DNA of 64,000 nucleotides from Jutongia hominis (GTDB lineage: Bacteria > Bacillota > Clostridia > Lachnospirales > Lachnospiraceae), in the NCBI RefSeq assembly GCF_014384965.1, contig NZ_JACRSW010000010.1, forward strand, positions 3,414 to 67,413, in the 5' to 3' direction. Shown here piece by piece: positions 47,594-56,854 of the stretch. The position numbers and the translations under genes are program-made. Below the pieces are notes generated by a model, which was not told the DNA's origin, searched no databases, and was given only the letters and a program-made list of their open reading frames with translations. Each line of letters starts with the position of its first letter. Within the stretch, counting starts at the first letter, position 1.

Positions 47594-47651
47594 AATAACA
47601 TAACAGAATAATAAATCTACCAATATAGTTAATAACATAACAGAATAATAA
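47594..47651 (+). repeat. Two exact 21-base direct repeats
   Basis: Copies at 47594-47614 and 47631-47651 are identical (AATAACATAACAGAATAATA plus one A) with 16 bases between. They lie directly before the palindromic terminator at 47651. They may be traces of slippage or recombination linked to the rearranged malQ region. Confidence 0.85.
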
Positions 47652-47714
47652 GAGATGTCTTATCATACGGCACAGATACAGATCAGAAACCGATAATAAG
47701 GCATCTCTTTTTTA
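47651..47714 (+). terminator. Intrinsic terminator related to the one at 46009
   Basis: AGAGATGTCTTAT and CGG pair with CCG and ATAAGGCATCTCT, with an internal mismatch, followed by seven T. The stem ATGYCTTATC and the loop text CACAGAT...GATCA recur in the terminator at 46009, so the two are copies of one element. Confidence 0.85.
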
Positions 47715-47806
47715 TTGAATAGGAAACTGCTCGTATAGTAGAGGTGTATCAACAAGAATTACTAAAGCAATTCTTGGAGTGCATAAACGACATCCGGTAT
47801 TTTTTA

Positions 47807-48742
47807 TTAACAGGTGATCAAAGTACCGGTCTTTCCTGTTAATCCGGCAAGAGCGGTATCAATACTTGTAATGATCGCTTTGCGGTCTTTGTTCGAAGAA
47901 GCAAAAGAAACGGCAGCTTCTACTTTAGGAAGCATTGCACCGGATGAAAACTGCTTTTCATCAATGTATCCGGTAGCTTCTTCAACTGTCATGCTGTCAA
48001 GTGGTGTCTCAGATGGAGAACCATAGTTTAATGCCACTTTTTCTACTTCGGTCAGAAGTAACAAAACATCTGCGTCTAATTGTTCTGCTAAGCAGGCGCT
48101 TGTAATATCTTTTTCGATGACAGCACTTGCACCTTTTAAACGGGTACCCTGCTGTAATACAGGAATACCACCGCCACCGGCAGCAATTACAATCTGCTGG
48201 GCATCCATTAAAGCTTTGATCGCATCCAGTTCATAAATTTCCATTGGACGTGGAGAAGCGATGATACGACGATATCCTTTCCCCTCTGTTTTTATAACAT
48301 GATTGCCTTTTTTCTCTTCTGCTTTAGCTTCTTCTTCTGTCATATAACGTCCAATGACTTTATCAGGATGTGTAAAAGCGGCATCAAAAGGATCAACACG
48401 AACCTGGGTGATCAAAGTAGAGACCGGTTTATAAATACCGCGGTTTAAAAGTTCGGTACGAATCTCGTTTTGTAAGTCGTAACCAATGTATCCCTGACTC
48501 ATTGCACTGCAGATCGACATAGGTGCAACAGTATTCGAAGGTTCTAAACGGCTGTATTCTGTCATAGCAGAATGAATCATACCAATCTGTGGACCATTAC
48601 TGTGTGTGATAACAATTTCATATTTTGCTTCAACTAGATCTGCAATCGCATTCGCAGCTTTTTTCACATTTTCCTTTTGCTCAGGAAATGTTTTTCCGAG
48701 TGCACTATGGCCAAGTGCAACAACAATTCTTTTTGTATTCAT
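47807..48742 (-). CDS. arcC: Carbamate kinase
   Basis: The 311-residue protein matches carbamate kinase (THSNGPQIG, ICSAMSQGYIGYDLQNEI, VIAAGGGGIPV, SSGAMLPKVEAA). It makes ATP from carbamoyl phosphate and ADP, the last step of arginine or purine-ureide breakdown. The usual N-terminal LGGNAL is LGHSAL here. AAGGAAGGA precedes the ATG. No arginine deiminase or ornithine transcarbamylase gene is near, so the source of carbamoyl phosphate is not shown. It runs against carAB in direction and in metabolism. Confidence 0.93.
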   Translation of the reverse strand: MNTKRIVVALGHSALGKTFPEQKENVKKAANAIADLVEAKYEIVITHSNGPQIGMIHSAMTEYSRLEPSNTVAPMSICSAMSQGYIGYDLQNEIRTELLNRGIYKPVSTLITQVRVDPFDAAFTHPDKVIGRYMTEEEAKAEEKKGNHVIKTEGKGYRRIIASPRPMEIYELDAIKALMDAQQIVIAAGGGGIPVLQQGTRLKGASAVIEKDITSACLAEQLDADVLLLLTEVEKVALNYGSPSETPLDSMTVEEATGYIDEKQFSSGAMLPKVEAAVSFASSNKDRKAIITSIDTALAGLTGKTGTLITC

Positions 48743-48824
48743 AATTTCCTTCCTTTCTCGAAAGAGTTGTAAACTAAAAAATATATCTTATATTTTATCA
48801 TGGGAAGAATAGAAAAGCAATCTT

Positions 48825-49199
48825 TTATAGGAAGGTTACCAGATTGCGATAGACTGTATATAGGATCAAAACGAAGATCAAAAGGATTATACCTGCATTT
48901 TCTATCCGGCTCCAATGGATCGTTTTGCAAAAAAGATAACCATATAACATCTTTACAATCAGATACGTCAGAAAGGGCAGGCTGACAAAAATGACCGGAT
49001 GGTAGAAAAAAGCTTTTCTGTAGTTTCCCTGTAGGAGAGAGAGCAGCATGTGGCTGATGCCACATCCCGGACACTGGATATGAAAAAAATACCGGATCAG
49101 GCAGGGAATGCCCAATCCGGTATGCTTCATGAATAGGTAATATCCGAAAAGAAGCATGAAAAATATAATGGTTTTAAATGTTCTTTTTTTATCTGGCAT
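48825..49199 (-). CDS. DUF2752 membrane protein
   Basis: The 124-residue protein has three or four membrane helices and the motif CPGCGISHMLLSLLQGNYRKA, which defines the DUF2752 family, with FFYHPV after it. Function is unknown. It starts four bases after the DUF4234 gene on the same strand, so the two form an operon. Confidence 0.85.
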   Translation of the reverse strand: MPDKKRTFKTIIFFMLLFGYYLFMKHTGLGIPCLIRYFFHIQCPGCGISHMLLSLLQGNYRKAFFYHPVIFVSLPFLTYLIVKMLYGYLFCKTIHWSRIENAGIILLIFVLILYTVYRNLVTFL

Positions 49200-49203
49200 G
49201 GCA

Positions 49204-49560
49204 TTACATCATATTAACCGGTGCAAACTTATTTAATTCATCCTGCATTAAAGCATAAGCAACGATTCCAAGACCAACAACAGAAAGAATTAAATATAAA
49301 ATTCCTGTATTGCTCGAAGGAATGCCTCTTTGCATTTTGGCATAATCAATTTTCTGCCCACATTTGTATGCCCAGTACAGTCCGTAAATACCACATGTTA
49401 TTAAAGTAAGTAAAAACGCAACACCTCCGGATGTGCCATCCGGATCGTTAGAAACCGCATTACAATCATTCGTCAGACAGATAAACCAGTAAATGCCATA
49501 AATGCCACATGTTACTAATGACAGAACAATGCACATAGCAATACTTCTTCTTTGAATCAT
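49204..49560 (-). CDS. DUF4234 membrane protein
   Basis: The 118-residue protein has two copies of the pattern TCGIYGIYWF / TCGIYGLYWAY on membrane helices, the mark of DUF4234, and a third C-terminal helix. It is often encoded beside DUF2752 proteins, as here. GGAGGGG precedes the ATG on the minus strand. Function unknown. Confidence 0.85.
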   Translation of the reverse strand: MIQRRSIAMCIVLSLVTCGIYGIYWFICLTNDCNAVSNDPDGTSGGVAFLLTLITCGIYGLYWAYKCGQKIDYAKMQRGIPSSNTGILYLILSVVGLGIVAYALMQDELNKFAPVNMM

Positions 49561-49740
49561 TTCAATTCCCCTCCTTTGTGTAAATATATCATTAATAGAA
49601 TAGCAGATAAGACAGAAGCATGCAATATAAAAATGAATTTTTTGTGTATTTTTGTTTAGGAAATATTTATAAATGATTGAAACAACATGTTTGTAAGTAA
49701 CAGACCGGGCTTTAAAGATTCAATCTATGAAAAAAGTAAA

Positions 49741-49779
49741 AGAAAAGAGGAGACCACAAAACGTAGTCTCCTCTTTTCT
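49741..49779 (-). terminator. Terminator downstream of glnN, probably bidirectional
   Basis: AGAAAAGAGGAGAC pairs with GTCTCCTCTTTTCT, with A-rich sequence on the left and T-rich on the right, so it can end transcripts from either side. The nearby 49840-49870 stretch holds two short overlapping palindromes, ATCACATTGTGAT and GATAACATCTGTTATC, of unknown role. Confidence 0.8.
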
Positions 49780-49908
49780 TTTCATGTATTAATTGGGAAT
49801 ATTAATATGAAAGCAAATTTTATTACCAATCTGTATCACATTGTGATAACATCTGTTATCTTTTTATGAACTAGTAAATGTAATTTATTCGTTTACAATA
49901 TGCTGTAA

Positions 49909-52017
49909 TTATACTTCGAACAACAGATCACCATAAGTCGGTACCGGCCAGAAGTCCTGATCAACAATCATTTCTAATTCGTCAATCGGTGCACGTAACT
50001 CGTTCATTGCTGCGAATACAACATCTTTAAAGAATGTAGCCTGTTCCTGACCTTCTTCTTTTGTAGCAGCTTCTTCTGTAACATCTTCTAAGTGAAGCAA
50101 CGCTTTCTGAGCTGCTGCAAGAAGGGAAGAACATTTTGTTAAAAGCTCTGTCTGAACAGAAACATCTGCAGCGGCGCAAGCAGCTGTGACACTGTTAATA
50201 GAGTCAGCAAGGCTTGTAACGTATTCGATCACAGCAGGAATATACTGCTTACCGGCCATATCGATCATTGTTTTTGCTTCAATATTGATCGTCTTAGAGT
50301 AAGTTTCATAATTGATCTCGGCTCTTGACTCTAATTCTGCTTTTGTTAAAACATTCTGTCTTTCGAATAATTTTACTGTCTTTTCTTTTGTCAGATAAGG
50401 AACAGCTTCTACCATTGATTTTACGTTAGGAAGTCCGCGTTTTTCAGCTTCAGCTATCCATTCATCAGAATATCCGTCACCATTAAAGATTACTTTCTGG
50501 TGTTCTGTTACAGTTTTCTTGATCAGTTCCTTTACAGCAGTATCAAAGTTATCAGCAGCTTCCAGTTCATCAGCAAAATCCTGTAATACATCTGCTACGA
50601 TAGAGTTTAATGTAAAGTTTGCTCCGGCAATTGACATAGAAGAACCAAGCATTCTGAATTCGAACTTGTTACCTGTAAAGGCAAATGGTGAAGTACGGTT
50701 TCTGTCAGTAGCATCCTTCTTTAAGACAGGAAGTACATGAACACCGGTATCTAACTTAGAACCCTGAATAGAAGAGCTTACGTCACCTTTTACGATCTGT
50801 TCGATGATATCTTCTAACTGTTCACCAAGGAAAATAGAAATGATGGCAGGAGGTGCTTCGTTTGCACCAAGTCTGTGATCGTTTCCGGGGTTAGAAGCAG
50901 ACAGACGGAGTAATTCAGCGTTTTCATCAACTGCTTTGATAACGGCAGCTAAGAAAAGCAGGAATTTCGTATTTGTATGAGGGTTCTTACCCGGATCTAA
51001 CAAGTTGATTCCGGTATCTGTTACGATAGACCAGTTATTGTGCTTTCCTGAACCATTGACACCGGCAAATGGTTTTTCATGAAGAAGGCATTCTAAGTTA
51101 TGTCTTTTTGCAACTTTTTTCATGATCTCCATAACTAACTGGTTATGATCCGTTGAAATATTAGCTGTTGTAAAGATTGGTGCCATTTCATGCTGTGCAG
51201 GAGCAACTTCGTTATGCTGTGTCTTAGACAGAATTCCTAATTTCCAAAGCTCTTCATTTAAGTCTTTCATGAAAGAAGCGACACGTTCTTTGATCGCACC
51301 AAAGTAGTGATCGTCTAATTCCTGACCCTTTGGAGCAGGAGCACCAAAAAGAGTACGGCCAGAGAAGATCAAATCTTTTCTTTGAAGATATTTATCTCTA
51401 TCTACTAAGAAATATTCCTGTTCCGGTCCAACAGAGCAGGCAACTTTTTTGACATCATCATATCCGAATAACTTCATGATACGGACAGCCTGTTTGCTGA
51501 TCGCTTCCATAGAACGTAACAGAGGAGTCTTCTTATCAAGAGCTTCTCCTGTGTAAGAACAGAAAGCAGTAGGGATGCAAAGCGTAACACCGGCAGCATC
51601 TTCCTGTAAGAATGCAGGTGAGGTACAATCCCAAGCTGTATATCCTCTTGCTTCAAATGTTGCACGAAGTCCGCCGGAAGGGAAAGAAGAGGCATCAGGT
51701 TCTCCTTTGATCAGCTCTTTTCCTGAAAATTCAAGAACAGGTTTGCTATTAGAAGCCGGACTTAAGAAGGAATCATGCTTTTCTGCTGTTACACCGGTCA
51801 GTGGCTGAAACCAATGTGTATAGTGTGTAGCACCATGCTCTAAAGCCCATTCTTTCATTGCATGTGCAACGACATTAGCAATATCCAGATCAAGATCCGC
51901 ACCGCTTTCTAAAGTTTTTTTCCACGATTTGTAGACATCCTTTGGCAGTTTAGCCTGCATGACGTCATCGTTGAACACGTCTTTCCCAAATACCTGTTCA
52001 ATTACATTTGTTTCCAT
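49909..52017 (-). CDS. glnN: Glutamine synthetase type III
   Basis: The 702-residue protein has the length and hallmarks of [59 protein letters not shown] and FRMLGSS. The catalytic glutamates missing from the GlnA-like protein at 33.3 kb are present here (for example EQE and [10 protein letters not shown]). It makes glutamine from glutamate and ammonia with ATP and so is the working partner of GltBD. A long leader with a terminator and structured RNA precedes it on the minus strand. Confidence 0.96.
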   Translation of the reverse strand: METNVIEQVFGKDVFNDDVMQAKLPKDVYKSWKKTLESGADLDLDIANVVAHAMKEWALEHGATHYTHWFQPLTGVTAEKHDSFLSPASNSKPVLEFSGKELIKGEPDASSFPSGGLRATFEARGYTAWDCTSPAFLQEDAAGVTLCIPTAFCSYTGEALDKKTPLLRSMEAISKQAVRIMKLFGYDDVKKVACSVGPEQEYFLVDRDKYLQRKDLIFSGRTLFGAPAPKGQELDDHYFGAIKERVASFMKDLNEELWKLGILSKTQHNEVAPAQHEMAPIFTTANISTDHNQLVMEIMKKVAKRHNLECLLHEKPFAGVNGSGKHNNWSIVTDTGINLLDPGKNPHTNTKFLLFLAAVIKAVDENAELLRLSASNPGNDHRLGANEAPPAIISIFLGEQLEDIIEQIVKGDVSSSIQGSKLDTGVHVLPVLKKDATDRNRTSPFAFTGNKFEFRMLGSSMSIAGANFTLNSIVADVLQDFADELEAADNFDTAVKELIKKTVTEHQKVIFNGDGYSDEWIAEAEKRGLPNVKSMVEAVPYLTKEKTVKLFERQNVLTKAELESRAEINYETYSKTINIEAKTMIDMAGKQYIPAVIEYVTSLADSINSVTAACAAADVSVQTELLTKCSSLLAAAQKALLHLEDVTEEAATKEEGQEQATFFKDVVFAAMNELRAPIDELEMIVDQDFWPVPTYGDLLFEV

Positions 52018-52126
52018 GTTGTTACCATCCTTTCATATTAATATATTTTTCTAAGTAAGACCATAGTATCATACATTTGTATGGTACAGTGATCTTATTG
52101 AAAATAACAGATATACAAAATATATG

Positions 52127-52211
52127 TAAGCTGCTATTTAGAAATGTCCAGACGCTTATCTGTCGTTCCATGCTGTCATGTCTGGACGAAAGCAGGTATA
52201 CTGTCAGCTTA
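52127..52211 (-). promoter_or_regulatory. Structured RNA element in the glnN leader
   Basis: On the minus strand TAAGCTG and CAGCTTA (outer edges of this interval) close a perfect seven-base-pair stem. Inside, GTCCAGAC and GTCTGGAC (52146-52187) form a perfect eight-base-pair stem over a 26-base loop, and CAGTATACCTG can form a small hairpin. The element lies after the attenuator and about 110 bases before the start codon. It looks like a folded regulatory RNA domain; I do not recognise it as a known riboswitch. Confidence 0.45.
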
Positions 52212-52228
52212 TGTCGTATAAAAACTAG

Positions 52229-52270
52229 AAAAAAAGGCGAACTCAAATAAATTGAGAACGCCCTTGTCCT
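52229..52270 (-). promoter_or_regulatory. glnN leader: hexaloop hairpin overlapping a terminator
   Basis: Read on the minus strand, AGGAC (52270-52266) pairs with GTTCT (52259-52255) around AAGGGC, a six-base loop with A1 and G4. The alternative fold pairs GGCG and CTCAA with TTGAG and CGCC, followed by seven T, an intrinsic terminator. The two are exclusive. The text ACAAGGGCGTTC closely follows ACAAAGGGGTTC of the gltB leader. A TATGAT box lies about 30 bases upstream. Confidence 0.6.
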
Positions 52271-52522
52271 GTCCAGTAATAACCAACTGCATATAGTGTA
52301 TCATATTTTTTTTGATTTGAAAAGTCCTTTTTAAATATTTTTTTGAAAATGTTTTTAAAAATATATGAACTGCTAAAAAAAAGAAAGCATTGCAAAAAAG
52401 AAGAAAAGAAAGTATAGTAAAGAGAAGAAATATAATAAGGTAGAAGCTCGGCTAAGAAGAAGGAGATCATTGAAAAAAGAACAGATCACATAGAACGAAG
52501 AGGGCTTCAGAATGGAGGAAAA

Positions 52523-53935
52523 ATGGATGACAAAAAGCGGGGAGGCTCTACATTAAAAGAAGCCTTTTACAAATGGTCGGGACTTTTAATCGTCATTTTG
52601 GCTGCATTGTTGTTTTATTTTGTTATATCCAACTTTGATCAGATAGGATCAGTCATAAAGGATTACATAAGCATTTTAAGACCGGTTGTTTATGGATGTG
52701 TGATTGCATACATTCTAAATCCTTTAATGAAAACATACAATGAATTCTTTTTATCTCTTTTAGAAAAAAAAGGAGCAGTTTCAGAAAAAAAGAAATCAAT
52801 GCTGACCGGTTTATCAATTACACTTGCTCTTTTAAGTGGAATTTTTATCATTGTCGTTTTGTGCTGGATGATCATTCCACAGTTGATCATTAGTGCAACT
52901 TCTTTGATCAATACGATGCCGGATAAAGTGAATGATCTGTATCAGTATATTTATGACAAAATCCAAAATAACAAATTCCTGGCAGAGCAGACACAGAAAT
53001 TCGCGTTAAATCTGACCGATTATCTGGATAAGGTCGTAAACGATGAATTACTTCCATGGCTCCGGTCAGATTTTTTAAGCAGTGTTAATCAGGTTGCTAC
53101 ACAATTTGCAAATGGATTGATGAGCGTATTAAGTACATTATATAATCTGTTTATCGGTATCATTGTAGCTATCTATCTCCTTGGCAGTAAATCTACATTT
53201 TTAGCCCAGGCAAAGAAAATGATATATGGAATTTTCCGTAAAAAGACAGCGGATGCAGTAATCCATTATGTAAGACTGACAAATGATATGTTTAGCGGCT
53301 TTATTGTTGGCAAAATCGTAGATTCTACGATTGTTGGAATCATCTGTTTTGTCTGTATGTCTATCATGAAGCTTCCGTATGCTATGCTGATCAGTGTAAT
53401 CATTGGTGTAACGAATATTATTCCGGTTTTTGGACCGTATCTTGGACTGATACCTAGTGCTTTACTGATCCTGATTGTTAATCCGATTCAGGCATTGTAT
53501 TTTGTGATCCTGATCGCTATTTTACAGCAGGTGGACGGAAATCTGCTCGGTCCTGCGATCTTAGGTGAGTCTACCGGACTCTCTGCTTTCTGGGTATTGT
53601 TTTCTATCCTCTTGTTTGGAGGAATGTGGGGAATCATCGGTATGATCATCGGAGTACCACTCTTTGCCGTGATCTATCGGATCATTGCTGATTTTATTAA
53701 TTGGAAATTACAAAAAAAAGAACTTTCTTGTGTGACAGACCAATATCGTAATTTACGAACGATACGTGAGGAGGAAGGAAAGAAAGCAGAATATATTACT
53801 TATACAAAAGAAGAACTTATGGCGAAGAAGGCTGCAAAAAAACAGCATTGGGATGAACGCAAAGAAAAACAGAAAGAAAAAATGTTATATTATAAGGAAA
53901 AGATATGTTCTTCAGAACAAAATAAAAAGAAATGA
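52523..53935 (+). CDS. AI-2E family transporter
   Basis: The 470-residue membrane protein has the AI-2E (PerM/YdbI) pattern: paired N-terminal helices, a long loop, then VTNIIPVFGPYLGLIPS and a GGMWGIIGMIIGVPL segment near the end. Members export small solutes or Na+. A charged tail with many Lys and Glu ends it. The next gene overlaps its stop codon region. Confidence 0.88.
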   Translation: MDDKKRGGSTLKEAFYKWSGLLIVILAALLFYFVISNFDQIGSVIKDYISILRPVVYGCVIAYILNPLMKTYNEFFLSLLEKKGAVSEKKKSMLTGLSITLALLSGIFIIVVLCWMIIPQLIISATSLINTMPDKVNDLYQYIYDKIQNNKFLAEQTQKFALNLTDYLDKVVNDELLPWLRSDFLSSVNQVATQFANGLMSVLSTLYNLFIGIIVAIYLLGSKSTFLAQAKKMIYGIFRKKTADAVIHYVRLTNDMFSGFIVGKIVDSTIVGIICFVCMSIMKLPYAMLISVIIGVTNIIPVFGPYLGLIPSALLILIVNPIQALYFVILIAILQQVDGNLLGPAILGESTGLSAFWVLFSILLFGGMWGIIGMIIGVPLFAVIYRIIADFINWKLQKKELSCVTDQYRNLRTIREEEGKKAEYITYTKEELMAKKAAKKQHWDERKEKQKEKMLYYKEKICSSEQNKKK

Positions 53936-53943
53936 GGATTGTT

Positions 53944-54822
53944 ATGATAAAAAGTATGACAGGATTTGGCCGCTATGAAAACGTTACAAACGATTATAAA
54001 GTGACAGTAGAGATCAAATCGGTAAATCACAGATATCTGGATGTAAATATCAAGTTGCTAAAGAAATTTGGCATGTTTGAAAGCAGGATCAGAAACCTGT
54101 TAAAAGAATATGCCGGAAGAGGAAAGATTGATATTTATATCAATTATGAAGATTATTCAGATCATGGCGTTTCAGTACGTTATCATCCGGAGATTGCCAG
54201 AGGATATGTACAGGCAATGATGCAGGCAAAAGATGCATTTTCAATACCGAGTGGATTGGATGCGGTATCATTGGTACGTTTTCCCGATGTGATTTCGATA
54301 GAAGAAGGCTTAGAAGATGTAGAATCTGTCTATCCGGTGATTGAACAGGCAGTCAGAGAAGCAGGAAAACACTTTGTGTTTTCAAGAGAGCAGGAAGGAC
54401 AAAATCTGAAAGAAGATATTTTAAGTAAGTTAGAGTATTTAGAGCAGACAGTTGCATTTGTGGACGAACGCTCACCGGAAATGTTAAAAGAGTACCGTCA
54501 AAAGATTCAGACAAAAGTGGAAGAATTGTTACAGGATCGCAAAGTTGATGATGCTGTTCTGGCAACAGAATTGATCGTTTACGCAGATAAAGTATGTGTA
54601 GACGAAGAGACGGTGCGCTTAAGAAGCCATATCAAGAATATGAAAGATACTTTGGAAAAAGAGGAGCCGATCGGTCGAAAGCTTGATTTTATCTCTCAGG
54701 AAATGAACAGGGAAGCGAATACGATTTTATCAAAAGCGAATGACAAAGAATTATCGCAAAAAGCGATCGATCTGAAAACGGAGATTGAGAAGATTAGAGA
54801 ACAGATTCAGAATATCGAATAA
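53944..54822 (+). CDS. YicC/YloC family endoribonuclease
   Basis: The 292-residue protein starts MIKSMTGFGRYEN and has EIKSVNHRYLDVNIK and ends with LDFISQEMNREANTILSKAN, the conserved parts of the YicC family, which includes RNA endonucleases. ATG 53944 is chosen over 53932 because the family begins with MIKSMTGFG and AGGATT lies before it. It heads the standard yicC-remA-gmk-rpoZ set. Confidence 0.92.
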   Translation: MIKSMTGFGRYENVTNDYKVTVEIKSVNHRYLDVNIKLLKKFGMFESRIRNLLKEYAGRGKIDIYINYEDYSDHGVSVRYHPEIARGYVQAMMQAKDAFSIPSGLDAVSLVRFPDVISIEEGLEDVESVYPVIEQAVREAGKHFVFSREQEGQNLKEDILSKLEYLEQTVAFVDERSPEMLKEYRQKIQTKVEELLQDRKVDDAVLATELIVYADKVCVDEETVRLRSHIKNMKDTLEKEEPIGRKLDFISQEMNREANTILSKANDKELSQKAIDLKTEIEKIREQIQNIE

Positions 54823-54852
54823 AACTTACCACTATCAGGAAATGGAGAAAAT

Positions 54853-55116
54853 ATGCTAGTCAATATTGGATATGGAAATGTAGTAAATATGGATAGAGTA
54901 GTCAGTATCGTTAGAGCAGATGCAGCGCCGATCAAAAGAATGATCCAGGTTGCAAAGGATGAAAATCTTGCAATTGATGGAACCTGTGGACGAAAAACAA
55001 AATGTATCTTAGTGATGGACAGTGGTCATGTTGTTTTATCAGCATTGCTTCCTGAAACGATTGAGAACCGAGTACTTGAAAATCCAATGACAGAAAGGAG
55101 TCAGCTTGATGAATAA
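54853..55116 (+). CDS. remA: Extracellular matrix regulator RemA (DUF370)
   Basis: The 87-residue protein matches RemA throughout (NIGYGNVVNMDRVVSIV, DGTCGRKTKCILVMDSGHVV). It is a DNA-binding regulator of matrix genes in Bacillus, forming ring-like oligomers. It ends overlapping the gmk start by eight bases, so translation is coupled. Confidence 0.93.
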   Translation: MLVNIGYGNVVNMDRVVSIVRADAAPIKRMIQVAKDENLAIDGTCGRKTKCILVMDSGHVVLSALLPETIENRVLENPMTERSQLDE

Positions 55117-55729
55117 AAAAGGTATTATTGCAATTATTTCCGGTTTTTCCGGTGTCGGAAAAGGAACGATCGTAAAAGAGCTTGTTAACCGTTATGGATA
55201 TGTTGTATCAATTTCTGCGACGACGAGAAAGCCAAGAGAAGGAGAAGTAGATGGAAAAAGCTATTTCTTTAAGACGCAGGAAGAGTTTGAGCAGATGATA
55301 AAAAAAGATGAGCTGATGGAGTATGCACAATATGTAGATCATTATTATGGTACTCCAAAGAAATATGTGATGGAGCAGTTAGAGCAGGGAAATGATGTAC
55401 TGCTTGAAATTGAGATGCAGGGAGCATTAAAGATCAAAGAAAAGTTTCCGGAAGTTTCATTGATCTTTATTACTCCACCCTCTGTAGAGGAATTGAAAAA
55501 CCGCTTGATCAACCGAGGAACAGAAACGATGGAAGTGATTGAAAAAAGAGTGAAAAGAGCTGCACAGGAATGCGTATATATGCAGGAATATAATTATATT
55601 GTTGAGAACGATTCTTTAGAAGTTTGTATCGAACAGATTCATGCATTATTGCAATCTATTCATTTTGAAAATAAGAATCAGAAAAATTTAATAGAAAATA
55701 TTCGGAAAGACTTTGACCAATACAGGTAA
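55109..55729 (+). CDS. gmk: Guanylate kinase
   Basis: The 206-residue protein has the P-loop SGFSGVGKGT, the GMP-binding TTRKPREGEVDGKSYFF and LLEIEMQGALKIK. It converts GMP to GDP. AAAGGAG precedes ATG 55109, which overlaps the end of remA. Confidence 0.95.
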   Translation: MNKKGIIAIISGFSGVGKGTIVKELVNRYGYVVSISATTRKPREGEVDGKSYFFKTQEEFEQMIKKDELMEYAQYVDHYYGTPKKYVMEQLEQGNDVLLEIEMQGALKIKEKFPEVSLIFITPPSVEELKNRLINRGTETMEVIEKRVKRAAQECVYMQEYNYIVENDSLEVCIEQIHALLQSIHFENKNQKNLIENIRKDFDQYR

Positions 55730-55742
55730 AATCTGCTATAAT
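55713..55742 (+). promoter_or_regulatory. Promoter ahead of rpoZ
   Basis: TTGACC at 55713-55718 and TATAAT at 55737-55742 are 18 bases apart, overlapping the end of gmk. It can give rpoZ extra transcription. Confidence 0.65.
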
Positions 55743-55817
55743 AAAACTTACGTGTGAAATTGCACAAAAAATGATCTGTAAAAAGAAAGATAACCATATC
55801 AGAAAGGGGATTAAAAT

Positions 55818-56141
55818 ATGTTACATCCATCGTATAGTGATTTAATGAAAGCAGCAAACAGTGAAGTAGAAACAGGTGAGACTCCTATTGTCAACAGCCG
55901 TTATTCTATTGTACTTGCAACAGCGAAACGAGCACGCCAGCTGATTGATGGTGTGGAGCCGTTGATTGAAAAGCCAAGATGTCCTAAGCCTTTATCGATT
56001 GCCGTAGAAGAATTGGAAAATTCTAAAATTCATATTTTAAGTGAAGAAGAGGCTGCTGCAGCTTTAGAAAGAAAAAAAGAAAAAGAAGCTCAGAGAGCCG
56101 CAATGGCAGAAGAAATGATCTCTTTCGATGAAGAAGACTAG
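55818..56141 (+). CDS. rpoZ: RNA polymerase omega subunit
   Basis: The 107-residue protein begins MLHPSYSDLM and has the conserved SRYSIVLATAKRARQLIDG helix that clamps the beta-prime C-terminus. A clostridial acidic and Lys/Glu-rich tail extends it. It follows gmk as in most Firmicutes. Confidence 0.92.
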   Translation: MLHPSYSDLMKAANSEVETGETPIVNSRYSIVLATAKRARQLIDGVEPLIEKPRCPKPLSIAVEELENSKIHILSEEEAAAALERKKEKEAQRAAMAEEMISFDEED

Positions 56142-56188
56142 GTCATTTCTTTTGAAAAAGATGCGTCAGCATGGAAATGAGGAATAGT

Positions 56189-56854
56189 ATGACAGACGAG
56201 GAAGAATTAAAAGAGACTCCGGATACGGAAGTGACTGTGGAACCTTCATTGGAAGAAGAGATAGAAACAGATCCTGAAAAAGAGAAGATAGCAGAGGAAG
56301 AATGTAAGAAAACGAAGAAATTTGGATGGCTGAAAGAACTTTTGGTTTATTTGGTTATCATCATTCTTTGTGTTACTTTTGTTCCTAAATATGTGATCCA
56401 GCGTACACAGGTAGATGGTCACTCTATGGAGACAACGCTGCATGATGAGGAAAACCTGATCGTTGAAAAAGTGACGTATCATTTTAAAAATCCGGATCGT
56501 TTTGATATTATTACATTTTATCCTAAGGGTAGAAATGCAGATGAGTATTATATTAAACGTGTGATCGGCCTGCCGGGTGAAACCATTCAGATTAAGGGAA
56601 ATACCATTTATATCAATGGAAAAGTATTAAAAGAACATTATGGTCTTGAACCTATGGTTTCCGGTGGAATCGCTGAAAAGCCGATCAAGCTTGGAAAGGA
56701 TGAGTTCTTCGTACTCGGCGATAATCGTAATGATAGTATTGACAGCAGAGATGGCGAATCTGTTGGCGTTGTCAAAAGGAAAAATATTGATGGACATGCA
56801 ATTTTAAGGATTTATCCATTCTCAAGATTTGGCAAGATCACACATGAGAAATAA
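56189..56854 (+). CDS. lepB: Signal peptidase I, first copy
   Basis: The 221-residue protein has an acidic N-terminal tail, one membrane helix (LLVYLVIIILCVTFV), the catalytic Ser in DGHSMETT and the catalytic Lys in YYIKRVIGLPGE, then GDNRNDSIDSR. It removes signal peptides outside the membrane. ATG 56189 is preferred (GAGGA seven bases upstream) over 56171 and 56177. It is followed, with overlap, by a very similar second copy. Confidence 0.92.
   Translation: MTDEEELKETPDTEVTVEPSLEEEIETDPEKEKIAEEECKKTKKFGWLKELLVYLVIIILCVTFVPKYVIQRTQVDGHSMETTLHDEENLIVEKVTYHFKNPDRFDIITFYPKGRNADEYYIKRVIGLPGETIQIKGNTIYINGKVLKEHYGLEPMVSGGIAEKPIKLGKDEFFVLGDNRNDSIDSRDGESVGVVKRKNIDGHAILRIYPFSRFGKITHEK

Noticed and set aside
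49840..49870. Overlapping palindromes ATCACATTGTGAT and GATAACATCTGTTATC as an operator
   Set aside because: No promoter lies near on either strand; they sit between two gene ends and are more likely part of termination or chance.
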